Below are positions 27,677 through 40,349 of a stretch of 64,000 bases of DNA, piece after piece (positions within the stretch are counted from its first letter, which is position 1; every line of letters begins with the position of its first letter). Source of the DNA: Streptomyces uncialis (lineage in GTDB: Bacteria > Actinomycetota > Actinomycetes > Streptomycetales > Streptomycetaceae); assembly GCF_036250755.1 (NCBI RefSeq), contig NZ_CP109583.1:6983501-7047500 (forward strand), read 5' to 3'. The notes under the pieces are model-generated. The model was not told the origin of the DNA. It made no database searches and was given only the letters and a program-made list of their open reading frames with translations. The position numbers and the translations under genes were made by a program.

Positions 27677-28396
27677 ATGACGGACCGCAGGGAAGAACTC
27701 GCGCGCAATCTGGCGCGCGTCGAGGAGCGCATCACGGCGGCCTGTACCGCCGCCGGCCGCGAGCGCGCGGAGGTGACCCTGGTCGTGGTCACCAAGACCT
27801 ACCCCGCCGACGATGTCCTCATCCTCGGCGAACTCGGCGTCCGGCAGGTCGCGGAGAACCGCGACCAGGAGGCCGCCCCCAAGGCGGCGGCCACCACCGC
27901 CGCCCCGCTGACCTGGCACTTCGTCGGTCAGCTCCAGACCAACAAGGTACGTTCGGTACTGGGTTACGCCTCCGTGGTCCAGTCCGTGGACCGCGGACGG
28001 CTCGTCACCGCGCTGTCCAGGGAGGCGGTCCGGACCGGACAGGAGGTCACCTGTCTGATCCAGGTGGCGCTGGACGCCGACGAGTCCGGACGCGGAGCGC
28101 GCGGAGGCGTCGGCCCGCAGGGCGTGCCCGAGTTGGCCGACCTGCTCGCGGACGCCGAAGGGCTGCGGCTCGGTGGCCTGATGACGGTGGCTCCGCTGAC
28201 CGGACCGTACGCCGGACGGCAACGCGAGGCGTTCGGGCGGTTGATGGATTTGTCGACTGCCCTGCGCGCGGACCATCCTGCTGCGAACATGGTGTCAGCA
28301 GGGATGAGTGGGGACCTCGAAGAGGCCGTCGCGGCCGGGGCGACACATGTGCGCGTCGGCAGTGCGGTACTCGGAGTCCGTCCCCGGCTCGGGTAA
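27677..28396 (+). CDS. yggS: YggS/PROSC-family pyridoxal phosphate-binding protein
   Basis: 239 residues from ATG 27677, six bases after pgeF. The PLP lysine lies in VTLVVVTKTYPADDVLILGE. WHFVGQLQTNKVRSVL, VQSVDRGRLVTAL and MTVAPLTGPYAGRQREAF are typical, and the C-terminus MVSAGMSGDLEEAVAAGATH with VRVGSAVLG holds the phosphate-binding residues. The family buffers PLP without known catalysis. It is usually found near sepF and ylmG, as here (ylmE position). Confidence 0.94.
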   Translation: MTDRREELARNLARVEERITAACTAAGRERAEVTLVVVTKTYPADDVLILGELGVRQVAENRDQEAAPKAAATTAAPLTWHFVGQLQTNKVRSVLGYASVVQSVDRGRLVTALSREAVRTGQEVTCLIQVALDADESGRGARGGVGPQGVPELADLLADAEGLRLGGLMTVAPLTGPYAGRQREAFGRLMDLSTALRADHPAANMVSAGMSGDLEEAVAAGATHVRVGSAVLGVRPRLG

Positions 28397-28535
28397 CGTC
28401 ACCAAGAAGTCGGACCACAGCAGAAAATATGGTCATTCCCGCTGATCCGCGGGGTGGACCACGTGGATCGCGGAAACTTGGTTGGCGTCAGCCGATCCAC
28501 CACGCCGATCCACCACAGAGCGGAGGACTCAGAGA

Positions 28536-29177
28536 ATGGCCGGCGCGATGCGCAAGATGGCGGTCTACCTCGGCCTCGTGGAGGACGATGGGTACGACGG
28601 CCGGGGCTTCGACCCCGACGACGACTTCGAACCCGAACTGGACCCGGAGCCGGAACGGGATCACCGGCGGCACGAGCCGCCCCACCAAGCTCACCAGTCC
28701 CACTCCTCCCAACGGGACGAATCGGTACGAGTGGTGCAACCTCCGGCGCAACGCGACCCGGTGCCCCAGTCCGCCGCACTCGCGGCGGAATCGGTCCGCC
28801 CCGCCCGCATCGCACCCGTGGCATCCATCACACCTGAACGTCAGAGCCTGGAGAAGAACGCACCGGTGATCATGCCCAAGGTCGTGTCCGAGCGGGAGCC
28901 GTACAGGATCACCACGCTTCACCCGCGGACCTACAACGAAGCCCGTACCATCGGGGAACACTTCCGTGAGGGCACTCCGGTGATCATGAATCTGACCGAG
29001 ATGGACGACACCGACGCGAAGCGACTTGTCGACTTTGCCGCTGGCCTCGTCTTCGGTCTGCACGGCAGTATTGAGCGGGTGACCCAGAAGGTGTTCCTGT
29101 TGTCTCCTGCTAACGTCGATGTCACGGCGGAGGACAAGGCTCGCATCGCAGAGGGCGGGTTCTTCAACCAGAGCTGA
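28536..29177 (+). CDS. sepF: Cell division protein SepF
   Basis: 213 residues from ATG 28536 with GGAGG at 28522-28526; the open frame extends upstream without signal. The amphipathic membrane-targeting N-terminus [18 protein letters not shown] is followed by an acidic, then Gln/His/Pro-rich linker. The SepF core starts near residue 115 ([20 protein letters not shown]) and includes [20 protein letters not shown] and a C-terminal GGFFNQS. SepF tethers FtsZ filaments to the membrane, an essential role in actinobacteria that lack FtsA and ZipA. It is one of several SepF paralogues expected in streptomycetes, and the dcw-linked one. Confidence 0.95.
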   Translation: MAGAMRKMAVYLGLVEDDGYDGRGFDPDDDFEPELDPEPERDHRRHEPPHQAHQSHSSQRDESVRVVQPPAQRDPVPQSAALAAESVRPARIAPVASITPERQSLEKNAPVIMPKVVSEREPYRITTLHPRTYNEARTIGEHFREGTPVIMNLTEMDDTDAKRLVDFAAGLVFGLHGSIERVTQKVFLLSPANVDVTAEDKARIAEGGFFNQS

Positions 29178-29249
29178 GACGCAGGACCGGCAACTGGCCG
29201 ATAATCCGGTACGAAGCAGGCACGGAACAGGGGAGAGGGACAGCACGAG

Positions 29250-29534
29250 ATGCGCGTGTTCATCGAAGTGATTCATTACGCGCTGTTGTGCTACCTCATC
29301 GTGCTCATCTTCCGGTTGGTCATGGACTACGTCTTCCAGTTCGCCCGCTCGTGGCAACCCGGCAAGGCGATGGTGGTCGTTCTGGAGGCCACCTACACTG
29401 TCACTGATCCACCGCTCAAGCTGCTGCGGCGGTTCATCCCACCGCTGCGTCTCGGGGGCGTGGCGCTCGACCTGTCCTTCTTCGTTCTGATGATCATCGT
29501 CTACATCTTGATCTCCGTCGTGAGCCGACTGTGA
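29250..29534 (+). CDS. ylmG: YggT/YlmG-family membrane protein
   Basis: 94 residues from ATG 29250 with a purine-rich GGGGAGAGGGA upstream. Two membrane helices (VIHYALLCYLIVLIFRLVMD and LDLSFFVLMIIVYILISVVS) flank the conserved TVTDPPLKLLRRFIPPLRLGG loop, the YGGT signature. The exact role is unknown; the family affects division and membrane organisation. It sits between sepF and divIVA as in most Gram-positive bacteria. Confidence 0.95.
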   Translation: MRVFIEVIHYALLCYLIVLIFRLVMDYVFQFARSWQPGKAMVVVLEATYTVTDPPLKLLRRFIPPLRLGGVALDLSFFVLMIIVYILISVVSRL

Positions 29535-29596
29535 ACGATGACGGTCCCCGCTGACGCGGGGGTTGATCCCGCCGACGACTACGTTGAGGTAAAGAG

Positions 29597-30808
29597 ATGC
29601 CATTGACCCCCGAGGACGTGCGGAACAAGCAGTTCACGACCGTCCGCCTTCGAGAAGGCTATGACGAGGACGAGGTCGATGCCTTCCTCGACGAGGTCGA
29701 AGCCGAACTGACGCGACTGCTCCGCGAGAACGAGGACCTGCGCGCGAAGCTCGCCGCAGCGACCCGTGCCGCCGCGCAGAACCAGCAGCAGGCAGGCATG
29801 CGCAAGCCGCCCGAGCCGCAGGACCGTCCGGGTCCGGTGCCCGCCGCCATATCAGGACCGCAGCCCGTGCCGCCCCAGCAGCAGATGGGCGGTCCCATGG
29901 GTGGTCCCCCCCAGCTCCCGAGCGGCGCGCCGCAGTTGCCCGCCGGTCCCGGCGGCCACGGCCCCGGCCAGATGCAGCAGCAGGGTCCCGGCCAGATGCA
30001 GCAGGGCCCGGGGCAGATGCAGCAGGGCCCCGGTCCGATGGGCCAGGGTCAGATGGGCCAGGGCCCCATGGGCCAGGGTCAGATGCAGCAGCAGGGCCAG
30101 ATGCAGCAGCAGGGTCAGATGGGCCCCGGTCCGATGCAGCAGATGGGCGGCCCGATGGGCGGTCCCATGGGCGGCCACGGTCCGCAGATGCCGCAGCCCG
30201 GTCAGGGTCCCGGCGGTGACAGCGCCGCACGTGTGCTGTCCCTCGCCCAGCAGACCGCCGACCAGGCCATCGCGGAGGCCCGTTCCGAGGCCAACAAGAT
30301 CGTCGGCGAGGCCCGCAGCCGCGCCGAGGGTCTGGAGCGGGACGCCCGTGCCAAGGCCGACGCCCTGGAGCGGGACGCGCAGGAGAAGCACCGCGTCGCG
30401 ATGGGCTCCCTGGAGTCCGCCCGCGCCACGCTGGAGCGCAAGGTCGAGGACCTGCGCGGCTTCGAACGCGAGTACCGTACGCGCCTGAAGTCGTACCTGG
30501 AGTCCCAGCTCCGTCAGCTGGAGACCCAGGCCGACGACTCGCTGGCGCCGCCGCGTACCCCGGCCGCCGCGTCCCTTCCGCCGGCCCCGACGCCTTCCAT
30601 GGCTCCGGCCGGTGCGGGCGCGCCCTCCTACGGTGGTCAGTCCATGGGCGGTGCCCCCTCCCAGGGCGGTCCCTCCTACGGTGGTCAGCAGCAGATGTCC
30701 CCCGCGATGACGCAGCCGATGGCTCCGGTCCGCCCGCAGGCGCCGCAGCCGATGCAGCAGGCTCCGTCGCCGATGCGCGGTTTCCTCATCGACGAGGACG
30801 ACAACTGA
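29597..30808 (+). CDS. divIVA: Polar growth determinant DivIVA (Wag31 type)
   Basis: 403 residues from ATG 29597; GAGGTAAAG precedes it and a CCCCGC/GCGGGG hairpin lies at 29546-29561. The membrane-curvature-binding N-domain is [20 protein letters not shown] with [17 protein letters not shown]. An unusually Gln/Gly/Pro/Met-rich linker of about 140 residues follows (repeats such as GPGQMQQ). A long coiled coil (about 205-305, [19 protein letters not shown]) and a low-complexity tail with [10 protein letters not shown] finish it. In streptomycetes DivIVA is essential and directs hyphal tip growth. It ends the dcw cluster. Confidence 0.97.
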   Translation: MPLTPEDVRNKQFTTVRLREGYDEDEVDAFLDEVEAELTRLLRENEDLRAKLAAATRAAAQNQQQAGMRKPPEPQDRPGPVPAAISGPQPVPPQQQMGGPMGGPPQLPSGAPQLPAGPGGHGPGQMQQQGPGQMQQGPGQMQQGPGPMGQGQMGQGPMGQGQMQQQGQMQQQGQMGPGPMQQMGGPMGGPMGGHGPQMPQPGQGPGGDSAARVLSLAQQTADQAIAEARSEANKIVGEARSRAEGLERDARAKADALERDAQEKHRVAMGSLESARATLERKVEDLRGFEREYRTRLKSYLESQLRQLETQADDSLAPPRTPAAASLPPAPTPSMAPAGAGAPSYGGQSMGGAPSQGGPSYGGQQQMSPAMTQPMAPVRPQAPQPMQQAPSPMRGFLIDEDDN

Positions 30809-30828
30809 CGGGTACACCACCCGAAACA

Positions 30829-30868
30829 GGGCGGGGCCCCCGGAATCTTCCGGGGGCCCCGCCCTTTT
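30829..30868 (+). terminator. Rho-independent terminator after divIVA
   Basis: A perfect 17-base stem GGGCGGGGCCCCCGGAA (30829-30845) pairs with 30848-30864 and is followed by TTTT (30865-30868). It ends the dcw transcript 20 bases after the divIVA stop. Confidence 0.92.
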
Positions 30869-30880
30869 CCCGGTACGGGG

Positions 30881-31060
30881 GCAACCGCGCGAGAACGAGA
30901 GCCGACCCGCAGTCGAGGGCAGGCAGCAACGAACAGCGAGCCCTCAAAGGGCGCGGGCAACTGCGCAAGAACGAGGACCGAACCGGCACCCGACGGACCG
31001 ACAGCAGCGAGCAGCGCCCCTTCAGGGGCGCGGGGAACCGCGCGAAGGACGAGAACCGTC
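30881..31060 (+). repeat. Three-unit dispersed repeat cluster, about 76-bp period
   Basis: GCAACCGCGC (30881), GCAACTGCGC (30957) and GGAACCGCGC (31034) start three imperfect units 76-77 bases apart, each followed by AGAACGAG-like sequence; the last is AGGGGCGCGGGGAACCGCGC. They belong to the same family as the 4745-5520 array. The cluster lies between two terminators at the divIVA/ileS convergent junction. Confidence 0.85.
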
Positions 31061-31119
31061 CCGCACCCGGGAACCGGCCGGAGCCACGCAGCACCTCACC
31101 CCCACTCCGGCGCACACGC

Positions 31120-31154
31120 AAAAGCACCCCGCGGGGAAAGTCCCCACGGGGTGC
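31120..31154 (-). terminator. Rho-independent terminator after ileS
   Basis: GCACCCCG (31124-31131) pairs with CGGGGTGC (31147-31154), with an inner GGGGA/TCCCC stem and a short loop. On the minus strand it is followed by TTTT (complement of 31120-31123). It lies 43 bases past the ileS stop. Confidence 0.88.
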
Positions 31155-31196
31155 CCGTGCGCTCGCGCGCGTACGACCCGTACGAGCGGCCGGAGG

Positions 31197-34385
<3,189 letters not shown>

Positions 34386-34690
34386 CTCGGCGGCTCCTCC
34401 AACGGACTGCTTCTTCCGTCGGAGGGACGAGAGCCGGTGCGCCGGCTACGGCGCGCTCCCGCGGTACCACCCTCCTTGGCCCTCCGGCGCGGCGCGCCGG
34501 ACAGCCCCCTCATTGGGGTCGCGACGCCGGTTCTACTCGCCCCGCGGTGCCCGGCTCGCGGGCGGGGGGCTTTCCTCCGGCGGCTCCGGGGTGATCTTCA
34601 CGCCGCGCTGACCCCCGGGCTCACACCGTCCCCGGGTCGCTCTGGGCTGCTCACGCCGCTACTCGGCCCCATCCAAGCCTTTTCGCTGCG
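34386..34690 (-). ncRNA. ileS T-box riboswitch (translational type)
   Basis: The minus strand carries the T-box core GGGTGGTACCGCGG at 34472-34459, which pairs with the uncharged tRNA acceptor end. An upstream stem I region contains an AGTA bulge and a specifier ATC (34595-34593) in GTGAAGATCACC, matching tRNA-Ile(GAU). Between the T-box core and ileS is a ribosome-binding-site sequestering hairpin, with no terminator T run. That makes translation, not transcription, the regulated step, as described for actinobacterial ileS T-boxes. Exact 5' end is uncertain. Confidence 0.92.
34397..34424 (-). promoter_or_regulatory. Sequestor hairpin masking the ileS ribosome-binding site
   Basis: On the minus strand CTCCGACGGA (34424-34415) pairs with TCCGTTGGAG (34406-34397) with a single G-U wobble and an eight-base loop. 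The right arm includes the GGAG of the ileS ribosome-binding site. tRNA binding at the T-box would favour the competing antisequestor. Confidence 0.8.
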
Positions 34691-35074
34691 GCCAGTGTAC
34701 GGCGCCGGGCGCCGCGCGCCGAACGGATTGCGCGGCGGCGGGCGCGCGGGGGGCGGACCCCGGGGCGCCGCGTGGTCCCGGCGCGGGCGGGCCGTACGGC
34801 TGTCGGCGCACCGGTGGCGGAGGCGGCGGCCGCCGGGGCCCGCGGTGACCCGAACGGGGCAGCGGGGCGGGTGAGGGTTCCTGGCCTGCCCTTGTGGGCG
34901 CCGCGCGCGGTCCGTGCGCCGGTGGGGGCGGGTGCCCGGGCCGCCGGACCGGGTCCGGGGTGGTGTGCGGGGAGGTCAGGGGCGCGGTGCTCCCCGTTGC
35001 CGTGGGTCCGGGGGCGATTTATCGTCCCAGCACGATTCGCGAGCAAGATCACGATATGTGAAGGGGCCGCGGCC
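34691..35074. other. Intergenic region between ileS leader and traR-type gene
   Basis: About 384 GC-rich bases. It should contain the ileS promoter (minus) and the promoter of the zinc-finger gene (plus). A more AT-rich patch at 35015-35060 (GATTTATCGT, GCAAGATCACGATATGTGAA) is the likeliest plus-strand promoter. I see no gene. Confidence 0.4.
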
Positions 35075-36223
35075 ATGGTGGCGAAAGAGACCGCCGCAGA
35101 GCACTCACCGCCTCCGGCGGAGGGGACCGAAGCCGTCGCCCGGACAGCGGCGGCCAAGAAGGCCGCGGGGAAGAAGACGGTGGGGAAGAAGACCGCGGCG
35201 GCGAAGAAGACCACCGCGAAGAAGACGGCGGCCAAGACCGCGGGAGCCGGGACCGCGGCGGCCAAGAAGGCGACCGCGAAGAAGGCACCCGCGACGAAGG
35301 CACCCGCGAAGAAGACCGTGGCGAAGAAGGCCGCTGCCGAGAAGGCACCCGCCAAGGCGCCGGCCGGGAAGGCCGTGTCCGGTGAGGCGGCGGCCGGGAA
35401 GGTGTCCGCCGAGGGGGCCGGGAGCAGTAAGGCGGGTGCGGGCCGGGCAGACATCCGTAGGACGGACGTCCCGCACCCGGACCACGGGACCGGGACCGGG
35501 GCGGACACGGAGGCGGAGGCGGGCCCGGGGACGGACAGCGGCGGTGGCGGGGCGACCGGGGGCGCGGTGCGTACGGGTGCGGGGGGCGCCCGGGACACGG
35601 GTGCGCAGCGGTCGGCGGCCAGACGCAGGAAGAACATGGCGCCGGGGAGCGCCGGGGCAGGGGGCGGGAAGGACCGTTCGGACGGCTCGGAGAGTGCGGA
35701 CAGTGCGGCTGCGGTCGCGGACATGACGGGAGCCACGACAGTGGTTGCGAAGAAGACTCGGGGTACGGCCACGGCGGCGAAGGGCACCGGTCCGGTGCCC
35801 AAGGCGCGGCCGGCCGCGGCGGAGCCCGGCGAACTCCAGGTACGCCCGGGTGAGGAACCCTGGACACCGGAGGAGGTCGCCGAGGCACGCGCGCTGCTGT
35901 CCGCCGACGCGACCCGGCTGCGGCAGGAGATCACCTCCTCGGAGGCGTCCCTGGCCGGTCTGATGCGGGACTCCGGGGACGGCGCCGGTGACGACCAGGC
36001 CGACACCGGGACCAAGAACATCACCCGTGAGCACGAGCTGGCGCTCACCGCCAACGCCCGGGAGATGCTCGAACAGACCGAGCGCGCCCTGGACCGGCTG
36101 GAGACCGGGACGTACGGGCTGTGCGAGAACTGCGGCAAGCCGATCGGCAAGGCCCGTATGCAGGCGTTCCCCCGGGCGACCCTGTGCGTGGAGTGCAAGC
36201 AGAAGCAGGAGCGCAGGGGCTGA
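35075..36223 (+). CDS. TraR/DksA-type zinc-finger protein with a histone H1-like lysine-rich N-terminal tail
   Basis: 382 residues from ATG 35075, with AAGGGG about ten bases upstream. Residues 1-110 are Ala/Lys repeats ([20 protein letters not shown] and similar), like eukaryotic H1 tails and actinobacterial HupS/Lsr2-associated proteins. The middle is Gly/Thr/Asp-rich and disordered. The C-terminal 130 residues form the TraR/DksA fold: coiled-coil [13 protein letters not shown] and a C4 zinc finger with Cys350, Cys353, Cys371 and Cys374. DksA-type proteins act in the RNA polymerase secondary channel; the basic tail suggests DNA binding too. Homologues lie next to lspA in streptomycetes. Dual function is inference. 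Confidence 0.88.
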   Translation: MVAKETAAEHSPPPAEGTEAVARTAAAKKAAGKKTVGKKTAAAKKTTAKKTAAKTAGAGTAAAKKATAKKAPATKAPAKKTVAKKAAAEKAPAKAPAGKAVSGEAAAGKVSAEGAGSSKAGAGRADIRRTDVPHPDHGTGTGADTEAEAGPGTDSGGGGATGGAVRTGAGGARDTGAQRSAARRRKNMAPGSAGAGGGKDRSDGSESADSAAAVADMTGATTVVAKKTRGTATAAKGTGPVPKARPAAAEPGELQVRPGEEPWTPEEVAEARALLSADATRLRQEITSSEASLAGLMRDSGDGAGDDQADTGTKNITREHELALTANAREMLEQTERALDRLETGTYGLCENCGKPIGKARMQAFPRATLCVECKQKQERRG

Positions 36224-36380
36224 CACCCCGGCGCGACCCCCGCGCGCGGGGAGCCACCGGGGCGGTGTCCGCCGCGCCGCCCCGGTCCCGCCCCGGCCCC
36301 GTACCGCTCCTTGCCTGATCAGCCGGTCATGCCGTGCCGTACCCTCGTCCTCAGTCAGGTACCTAGGCTGAGGGACTCAC

Positions 36381-37025
36381 GTGGCAGAGGCGGAGCGCAT
36401 CATCGGTACGCCGGACATCCCGGACCCGTCCGGGGCTCGACCGGCCCCCGACGACGGGAACAGCGGACGGGAAACCGTCGAGGGGGACACCGCGGGTGCC
36501 GAGGGCACCGACGGCGCGGAGGAGACCCCCGCCCCGCGTGGCAAGCGGCGGATCATGGCGCTGTTCGCGGTGGCCGCGGTGGCGTACGCGTTCGACCTCG
36601 TCACCAAGCTGATCGTGGTCGCCAGGCTGGAGCACCATGAGCCGATCGAGGTCATCGGTGACTGGCTGCGCTTCGAGGCGATCCGCAACTCCGGTGCCGC
36701 CTTCGGCTTCGGCGAGGCATACACGGTGTTCTTCACGGTGGTCGCGTCCCTGGTGATCGTGGTGATCGCCCGGCTCGCCCGCAAGCTGTACAGCACGCCG
36801 TGGGCCATCGCCCTGGGGCTGCTGCTCGGCGGCGCGCTCGGCAACCTCACCGACCGGATCTTCCGCTCGCCCGGGGTGTTCAAGGGCGCGGTCGTCGACT
36901 TCATCGCGCCGAAGCACTTCGCCGTCTTCAACCTCGCGGACTCCGCGATCGTCTGCGGCGGCATCCTGATCGTGCTGCTGTCCTTCCGGGGACTGGACCC
37001 GGACGGGACCGTCCACAAGGACTGA
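36381..37025 (+). CDS. lspA: Lipoprotein signal peptidase (signal peptidase II)
   Basis: 214 residues from GTG 36381 with GAGGG at 36370-36374 and TAGGCT (-10-like) at 36364-36369. A disordered acidic tail of about 55 residues precedes four membrane helices (first: [20 protein letters not shown]). The catalytic Asp pair lies in [20 protein letters not shown] and [21 protein letters not shown] is also conserved. It is an aspartyl protease that cleaves lipoprotein signal peptides after lipidation. rluD follows after 70 bases, the usual pairing. Confidence 0.95.
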   Translation: MAEAERIIGTPDIPDPSGARPAPDDGNSGRETVEGDTAGAEGTDGAEETPAPRGKRRIMALFAVAAVAYAFDLVTKLIVVARLEHHEPIEVIGDWLRFEAIRNSGAAFGFGEAYTVFFTVVASLVIVVIARLARKLYSTPWAIALGLLLGGALGNLTDRIFRSPGVFKGAVVDFIAPKHFAVFNLADSAIVCGGILIVLLSFRGLDPDGTVHKD

Positions 37026-37095
37026 CAGCGCCCCGCGGCCCCCGCCAGGACTCCGGCCGGGCCGGGGGGCCGCCGGAGTCCTGCATACTCGACGG

Positions 37096-38037
37096 GTGAG
37101 CACGCTTCCCGAGATCCGAACCCTGCCCGTGCCGGACGGCCTGGAGGGCGAGCGCGTCGACGCCGCCATCTCCCGGATGTTCGGCTTCTCCCGTACGAAG
37201 GCGGCGGAGCTGGCCGCCGCGGGCAAGGTGCTGGTCGACGGCACGGCGGTCGGCAAGTCCGAGCGGGTCCACGGCGGCGCCTGGCTGGAGGTCGAGATGC
37301 CGCAGGCGCCCGCGCCCGTGCAGGTCGTCGCCGAGCCCGTCGAGGGCATGGAGATCATCCATGACGACGACGACATCCTGGTGATCGTCAAGCCCGTCGG
37401 CGTCGCCGCGCACCCCAGCCCCGGCTGGACGGGGCCCACCGTCATCGGCGGGCTGGCCGCCGCCGGGTACCGCATCTCCACCTCCGGGGCGGCCGAGCGG
37501 CAGGGCATCGTGCACCGGCTGGACGTGGGTACGTCCGGGCTGATGGTCGTCGCCAAGTCGGAGTACGCCTACAGCTCGCTGAAGCAGCAGTTCCGGGAGC
37601 GGACGGTGGACAAGCGTTACCACACGCTCGTCCAGGGCCACCCGGACCCGATGAGCGGCACCATCGACGCCCCGGTCGGGCGCCACCCCCAGCACGACTA
37701 CAAGTGGGCGGTCGTCGCCGAGGGCAAGCCCTCCGTCACCCACTACGACCTGATCGAGGCGTTCCGCGCGGCCTCGCTGCTGGACGTGAAGCTGGAGACC
37801 GGCCGCACCCATCAGATCCGGGTGCACATGGCCGCGCACCGCCACCCCTGCGTCGGTGACCTGACGTATGGGGCGGACCCCACGCTGTCCAAGCGGCTCG
37901 GGCTGACCCGTCAGTGGCTGCACGCGGTGCGGCTCGGTTTCGAGCACCCGGGCGAGGCCCGCTGGGTCGAGTTCGGGAGCGGATACCCCGAGGACCTCCA
38001 GCAGGCACTCGACCGCGTCCGCGCCGAGTCCTCCTAG
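37096..38037 (+). CDS. rluD: RluD-family 23S rRNA pseudouridine synthase
   Basis: 313 residues from GTG 37096. An S4 RNA-binding domain comes first ([20 protein letters not shown] to [14 protein letters not shown]). The RluA/RluD catalytic domain has the active Asp143 in [20 protein letters not shown], followed by [20 protein letters not shown]. RluD modifies helix 69 of 23S rRNA in E. coli; the exact target here is not certain because RluA, RluC and RluD share motifs. It forms a unit with lspA and converges with the MscS gene, only 34 bases away. Confidence 0.9.
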   Translation: MSTLPEIRTLPVPDGLEGERVDAAISRMFGFSRTKAAELAAAGKVLVDGTAVGKSERVHGGAWLEVEMPQAPAPVQVVAEPVEGMEIIHDDDDILVIVKPVGVAAHPSPGWTGPTVIGGLAAAGYRISTSGAAERQGIVHRLDVGTSGLMVVAKSEYAYSSLKQQFRERTVDKRYHTLVQGHPDPMSGTIDAPVGRHPQHDYKWAVVAEGKPSVTHYDLIEAFRAASLLDVKLETGRTHQIRVHMAAHRHPCVGDLTYGADPTLSKRLGLTRQWLHAVRLGFEHPGEARWVEFGSGYPEDLQQALDRVRAESS

Positions 38038-38071
38038 GGCCCTCGGGTCCACCCGGCGCCCGCGGCTCCTC

Positions 38072-39277
38072 CTAGCGCCTGCGCTCGCTCAGGTCCTTCT
38101 CCGGAGCGGTCACCCTTCGCGGCAGCCCGGCGGTCGTCCGTCCGCCGGGCTCCTCGTGTTCCCGGGCGGTGTCCTGCACCGTGTCCTTCACGAGCCCGGC
38201 GTCACCGCCGCTCCCGACGGCGTCCGGTCCGTCCGGCCTGCCGGGGGCCGGTGCCGCCGTCGCCGTGGTGATGTGGGGCAGGGCGTACGGATGGTGGTCG
38301 GTGAGCCAGCGGAGCATCTGCTCGCGGACCGCGACCCGTACCGTCCAGATGTCGTCGGCGTCCTTCGCGGTGACCAGGGCACGCACCTCCATCGTCGTGG
38401 GGGTGGAGTCGGTGACGGCGAGCACATGGTCGCGGCGGTCCCACGCGGGGCAGCCCTTGAGGATCTCGTGCAGCTTCTCGCGCATCTCGGCCACCGGGGC
38501 GCTGTGGTCCAGATGGAAGAAGACGGTGCCCGTCATCTGGATACCGCCCCGGGACCAGTTCTCGAAGGGCTTGCTGGTGAAGTACGACACCGGCATGGTG
38601 ATCCGCCGCTCGTCCCAGGTGCGGACCGTCAGGAACGTCAGGGTGATCTCGTCGACGGTGCCCCACTCCTCGTTGACCACGACCGTGTCGCCCAGCCGCA
38701 CCATGTCACCGAAGGCGATCTGGAACCCGGCGAAGAGATTGCCGAGCGTGGACTGCGCGGCGATACCCGCGACGATGCCCAGCAGACCCGCCGAGGCCAG
38801 CAGCGAGGTACCCGCGGCCCGCATCGGGGGGAAGGTGAGCAGCATCGCCGCGACCGCCACCACGCCCACCACGGCGGTGACGACGCGCTGGATCAAGGTC
38901 ACCTGGGTACGGACCCGGCGCACCCGCGCGGGATCGCGGCGCGCCCCCGCGTAGCGGGCGTACGTCGACTCCACGACGGCCGCGGCCATCCGGATCATGA
39001 GCCATGCCGTCGCCCCGATCAGCACCAGGGTCAGCAGCCGGGCCATGCCCGGCGAGGGTGACCCCAGCAGCCTGCCCTGTCCGTAGGCGCCGCGGACCAG
39101 GGCCGCGCACAGCACGACCTGGAGGGGCACCCGGCAGCGGCGCAGCAGCCCCCACAGGGGGGTCTCCGGGTGGCGGCGGTCGGCCCTGCGCAGCAGTTGG
39201 TCGACCGCCCACCCCAGCAGCAGGGTGAGGACGACCGATCCGCCGAGGACCAGTGCGGGTCGCAGTACGTTCTCCAT
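38072..39277 (-). CDS. MscS-family mechanosensitive channel
   Basis: 401 residues from ATG 39277 (MENVLRPALVLGG); an upstream in-frame ATG at 39343 adds 22 residues but lacks membrane-protein character. Four membrane helices occur in the first 175 residues. The pore helix and beta domain are recognisable: GTSLLASAGLLGIVAGIAAQ with STLGNLFAGFQIAFGDMVRL, then VVNEEWGTVDEITLTFLTVR. This is the MscS signature. A C-terminal Pro/Gly/Thr-rich tail of about 70 residues is extra. Such channels release solutes on hypo-osmotic shock. It lies downstream of the DsbA-like gene but after a strong hairpin, so is probably separately transcribed. Confidence 0.92.
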   Translation of the reverse strand: MENVLRPALVLGGSVVLTLLLGWAVDQLLRRADRRHPETPLWGLLRRCRVPLQVVLCAALVRGAYGQGRLLGSPSPGMARLLTLVLIGATAWLMIRMAAAVVESTYARYAGARRDPARVRRVRTQVTLIQRVVTAVVGVVAVAAMLLTFPPMRAAGTSLLASAGLLGIVAGIAAQSTLGNLFAGFQIAFGDMVRLGDTVVVNEEWGTVDEITLTFLTVRTWDERRITMPVSYFTSKPFENWSRGGIQMTGTVFFHLDHSAPVAEMREKLHEILKGCPAWDRRDHVLAVTDSTPTTMEVRALVTAKDADDIWTVRVAVREQMLRWLTDHHPYALPHITTATAAPAPGRPDGPDAVGSGGDAGLVKDTVQDTAREHEEPGGRTTAGLPRRVTAPEKDLSERRR

Positions 39278-39378
39278 GTCTGCGCTTGTAACCGGGACCC
39301 GCCGTCGTGAACCTGCGATCCCCGCCGGGGTCGGGGATGTCACATCCGCCCGGTACGTACGGCCGGGGGAGACGCCGC

Positions 39379-39434
39379 GGGGACCGCGCGGTACGCGCCC
39401 GGGGCGATGCCCTGGGCCGCACCGCGCGGTCCCC
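39379..39434 (-). terminator. Long hairpin terminator after the DsbA-like gene
   Basis: GGGGACCGCGCGGT (39379-39392) and its perfect complement (39421-39434) form a 14-base stem with an inner GCCC/GGGC stem. It starts 18 bases past the DsbA-like stop on the minus strand. There is no T run, which is common in high-GC terminators. Confidence 0.7.
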
Positions 39435-39451
39435 GTGACGCTGCGGACGTG

Positions 39452-40270
39452 TCAGCCCTTGAGGGCCTGGTCGATCGCCGCGTTGTACTCCTCCACCGAG
39501 CCGGGGGAGCCCTGGCCGTTCGCCCCGGTGACCTTCTTGCCGTCCATCACCAGCGCCGGGGTGCCCGTGACCTCGTCCTTGTTCTTGTCGAAGGTCTTCG
39601 CCATCTCCAGGGCCCAGCGGTCGTAGGTCCCCTCCTTGACGTTCTTCTGGAACTCCTTGTTGCCCTTCAGCTCCTTGACCTGGTCGGCCACCTCTATGAG
39701 GTACGAGTCCTCCTTGAAGGTGTCCTTGCTCTCCTGCGGGTGGTACTTCGCGGAGTAGAGCTGCGACTTGTAGGTCAGGAACGCCTCGGGGCTGACGTTC
39801 AGCGCCGCGCCCAGCGCGCTGAGCGCGTTGCGGGAGCCCTCACCCGACAGGCTCTTGTCGAGGAAGGTCGCGCCGATGAACTGGACCTTGTACTTGCCGT
39901 CCTTGACGTCCTTCTCGATCGTCGAGCCGAGGCCCTGCTCGAAGGAGGCGCAGGCCGGGCAGCGCGGGTCCTCGTACAGCTTGAGGGTCTTCTTCGCGGA
40001 GTCCTCGCCGATGACGACCGTGGTGCCGTTCTCACCGGACGAGTTCGCGGGCTTGACCAGGGTGTCCTTGGCCGCGGCCTTCCAGTAGTCGGGCTCGCCG
40101 GCCTGCATGATCAGGTAACCGGCACCGGCGCCGATCGCGAGCACACCCACGATGGCACCGGCGACGACCAGCTGCCGCTTCGCCTTGTCCTTCTTGGCCT
40201 GCTTCTCGCGCTCCACGCGCAGCCGCTCGCGCGCCGCGGTCTTCGCGGACTGGGTGTTCCTCTTGCTCAT
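39452..40270 (-). CDS. Membrane-anchored DsbA-like thioredoxin-fold protein
   Basis: 272 residues from ATG 40270, with GGAG nearby. A Lys/Arg-rich cytoplasmic tail (SAKTAARERLRVEREKQAKK) leads to one membrane helix (LVVAGAIVGVLAIGAGAGYL). The extracytoplasmic DsbA/thioredoxin_4 domain has the redox centre Cys104-Pro-Ala-Cys107 (YEDPRCPACASFE) and a cis-Pro loop (VTGTPALVMDGKKV). Such actinobacterial proteins oxidise or isomerise disulfides in exported proteins. The next gene upstream encodes a membrane protein that may be its partner. The specific substrates are unknown. Confidence 0.92.
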   Translation of the reverse strand: MSKRNTQSAKTAARERLRVEREKQAKKDKAKRQLVVAGAIVGVLAIGAGAGYLIMQAGEPDYWKAAAKDTLVKPANSSGENGTTVVIGEDSAKKTLKLYEDPRCPACASFEQGLGSTIEKDVKDGKYKVQFIGATFLDKSLSGEGSRNALSALGAALNVSPEAFLTYKSQLYSAKYHPQESKDTFKEDSYLIEVADQVKELKGNKEFQKNVKEGTYDRWALEMAKTFDKNKDEVTGTPALVMDGKKVTGANGQGSPGSVEEYNAAIDQALKG

Positions 40271-40349
40271 GGGGGATCTCCGTGTCATGACGTACCCGCT
40301 CGGGGCGGGGTACGGAAGGGGGTCTGCGAATGCCGGACGTGGCCGGCGG

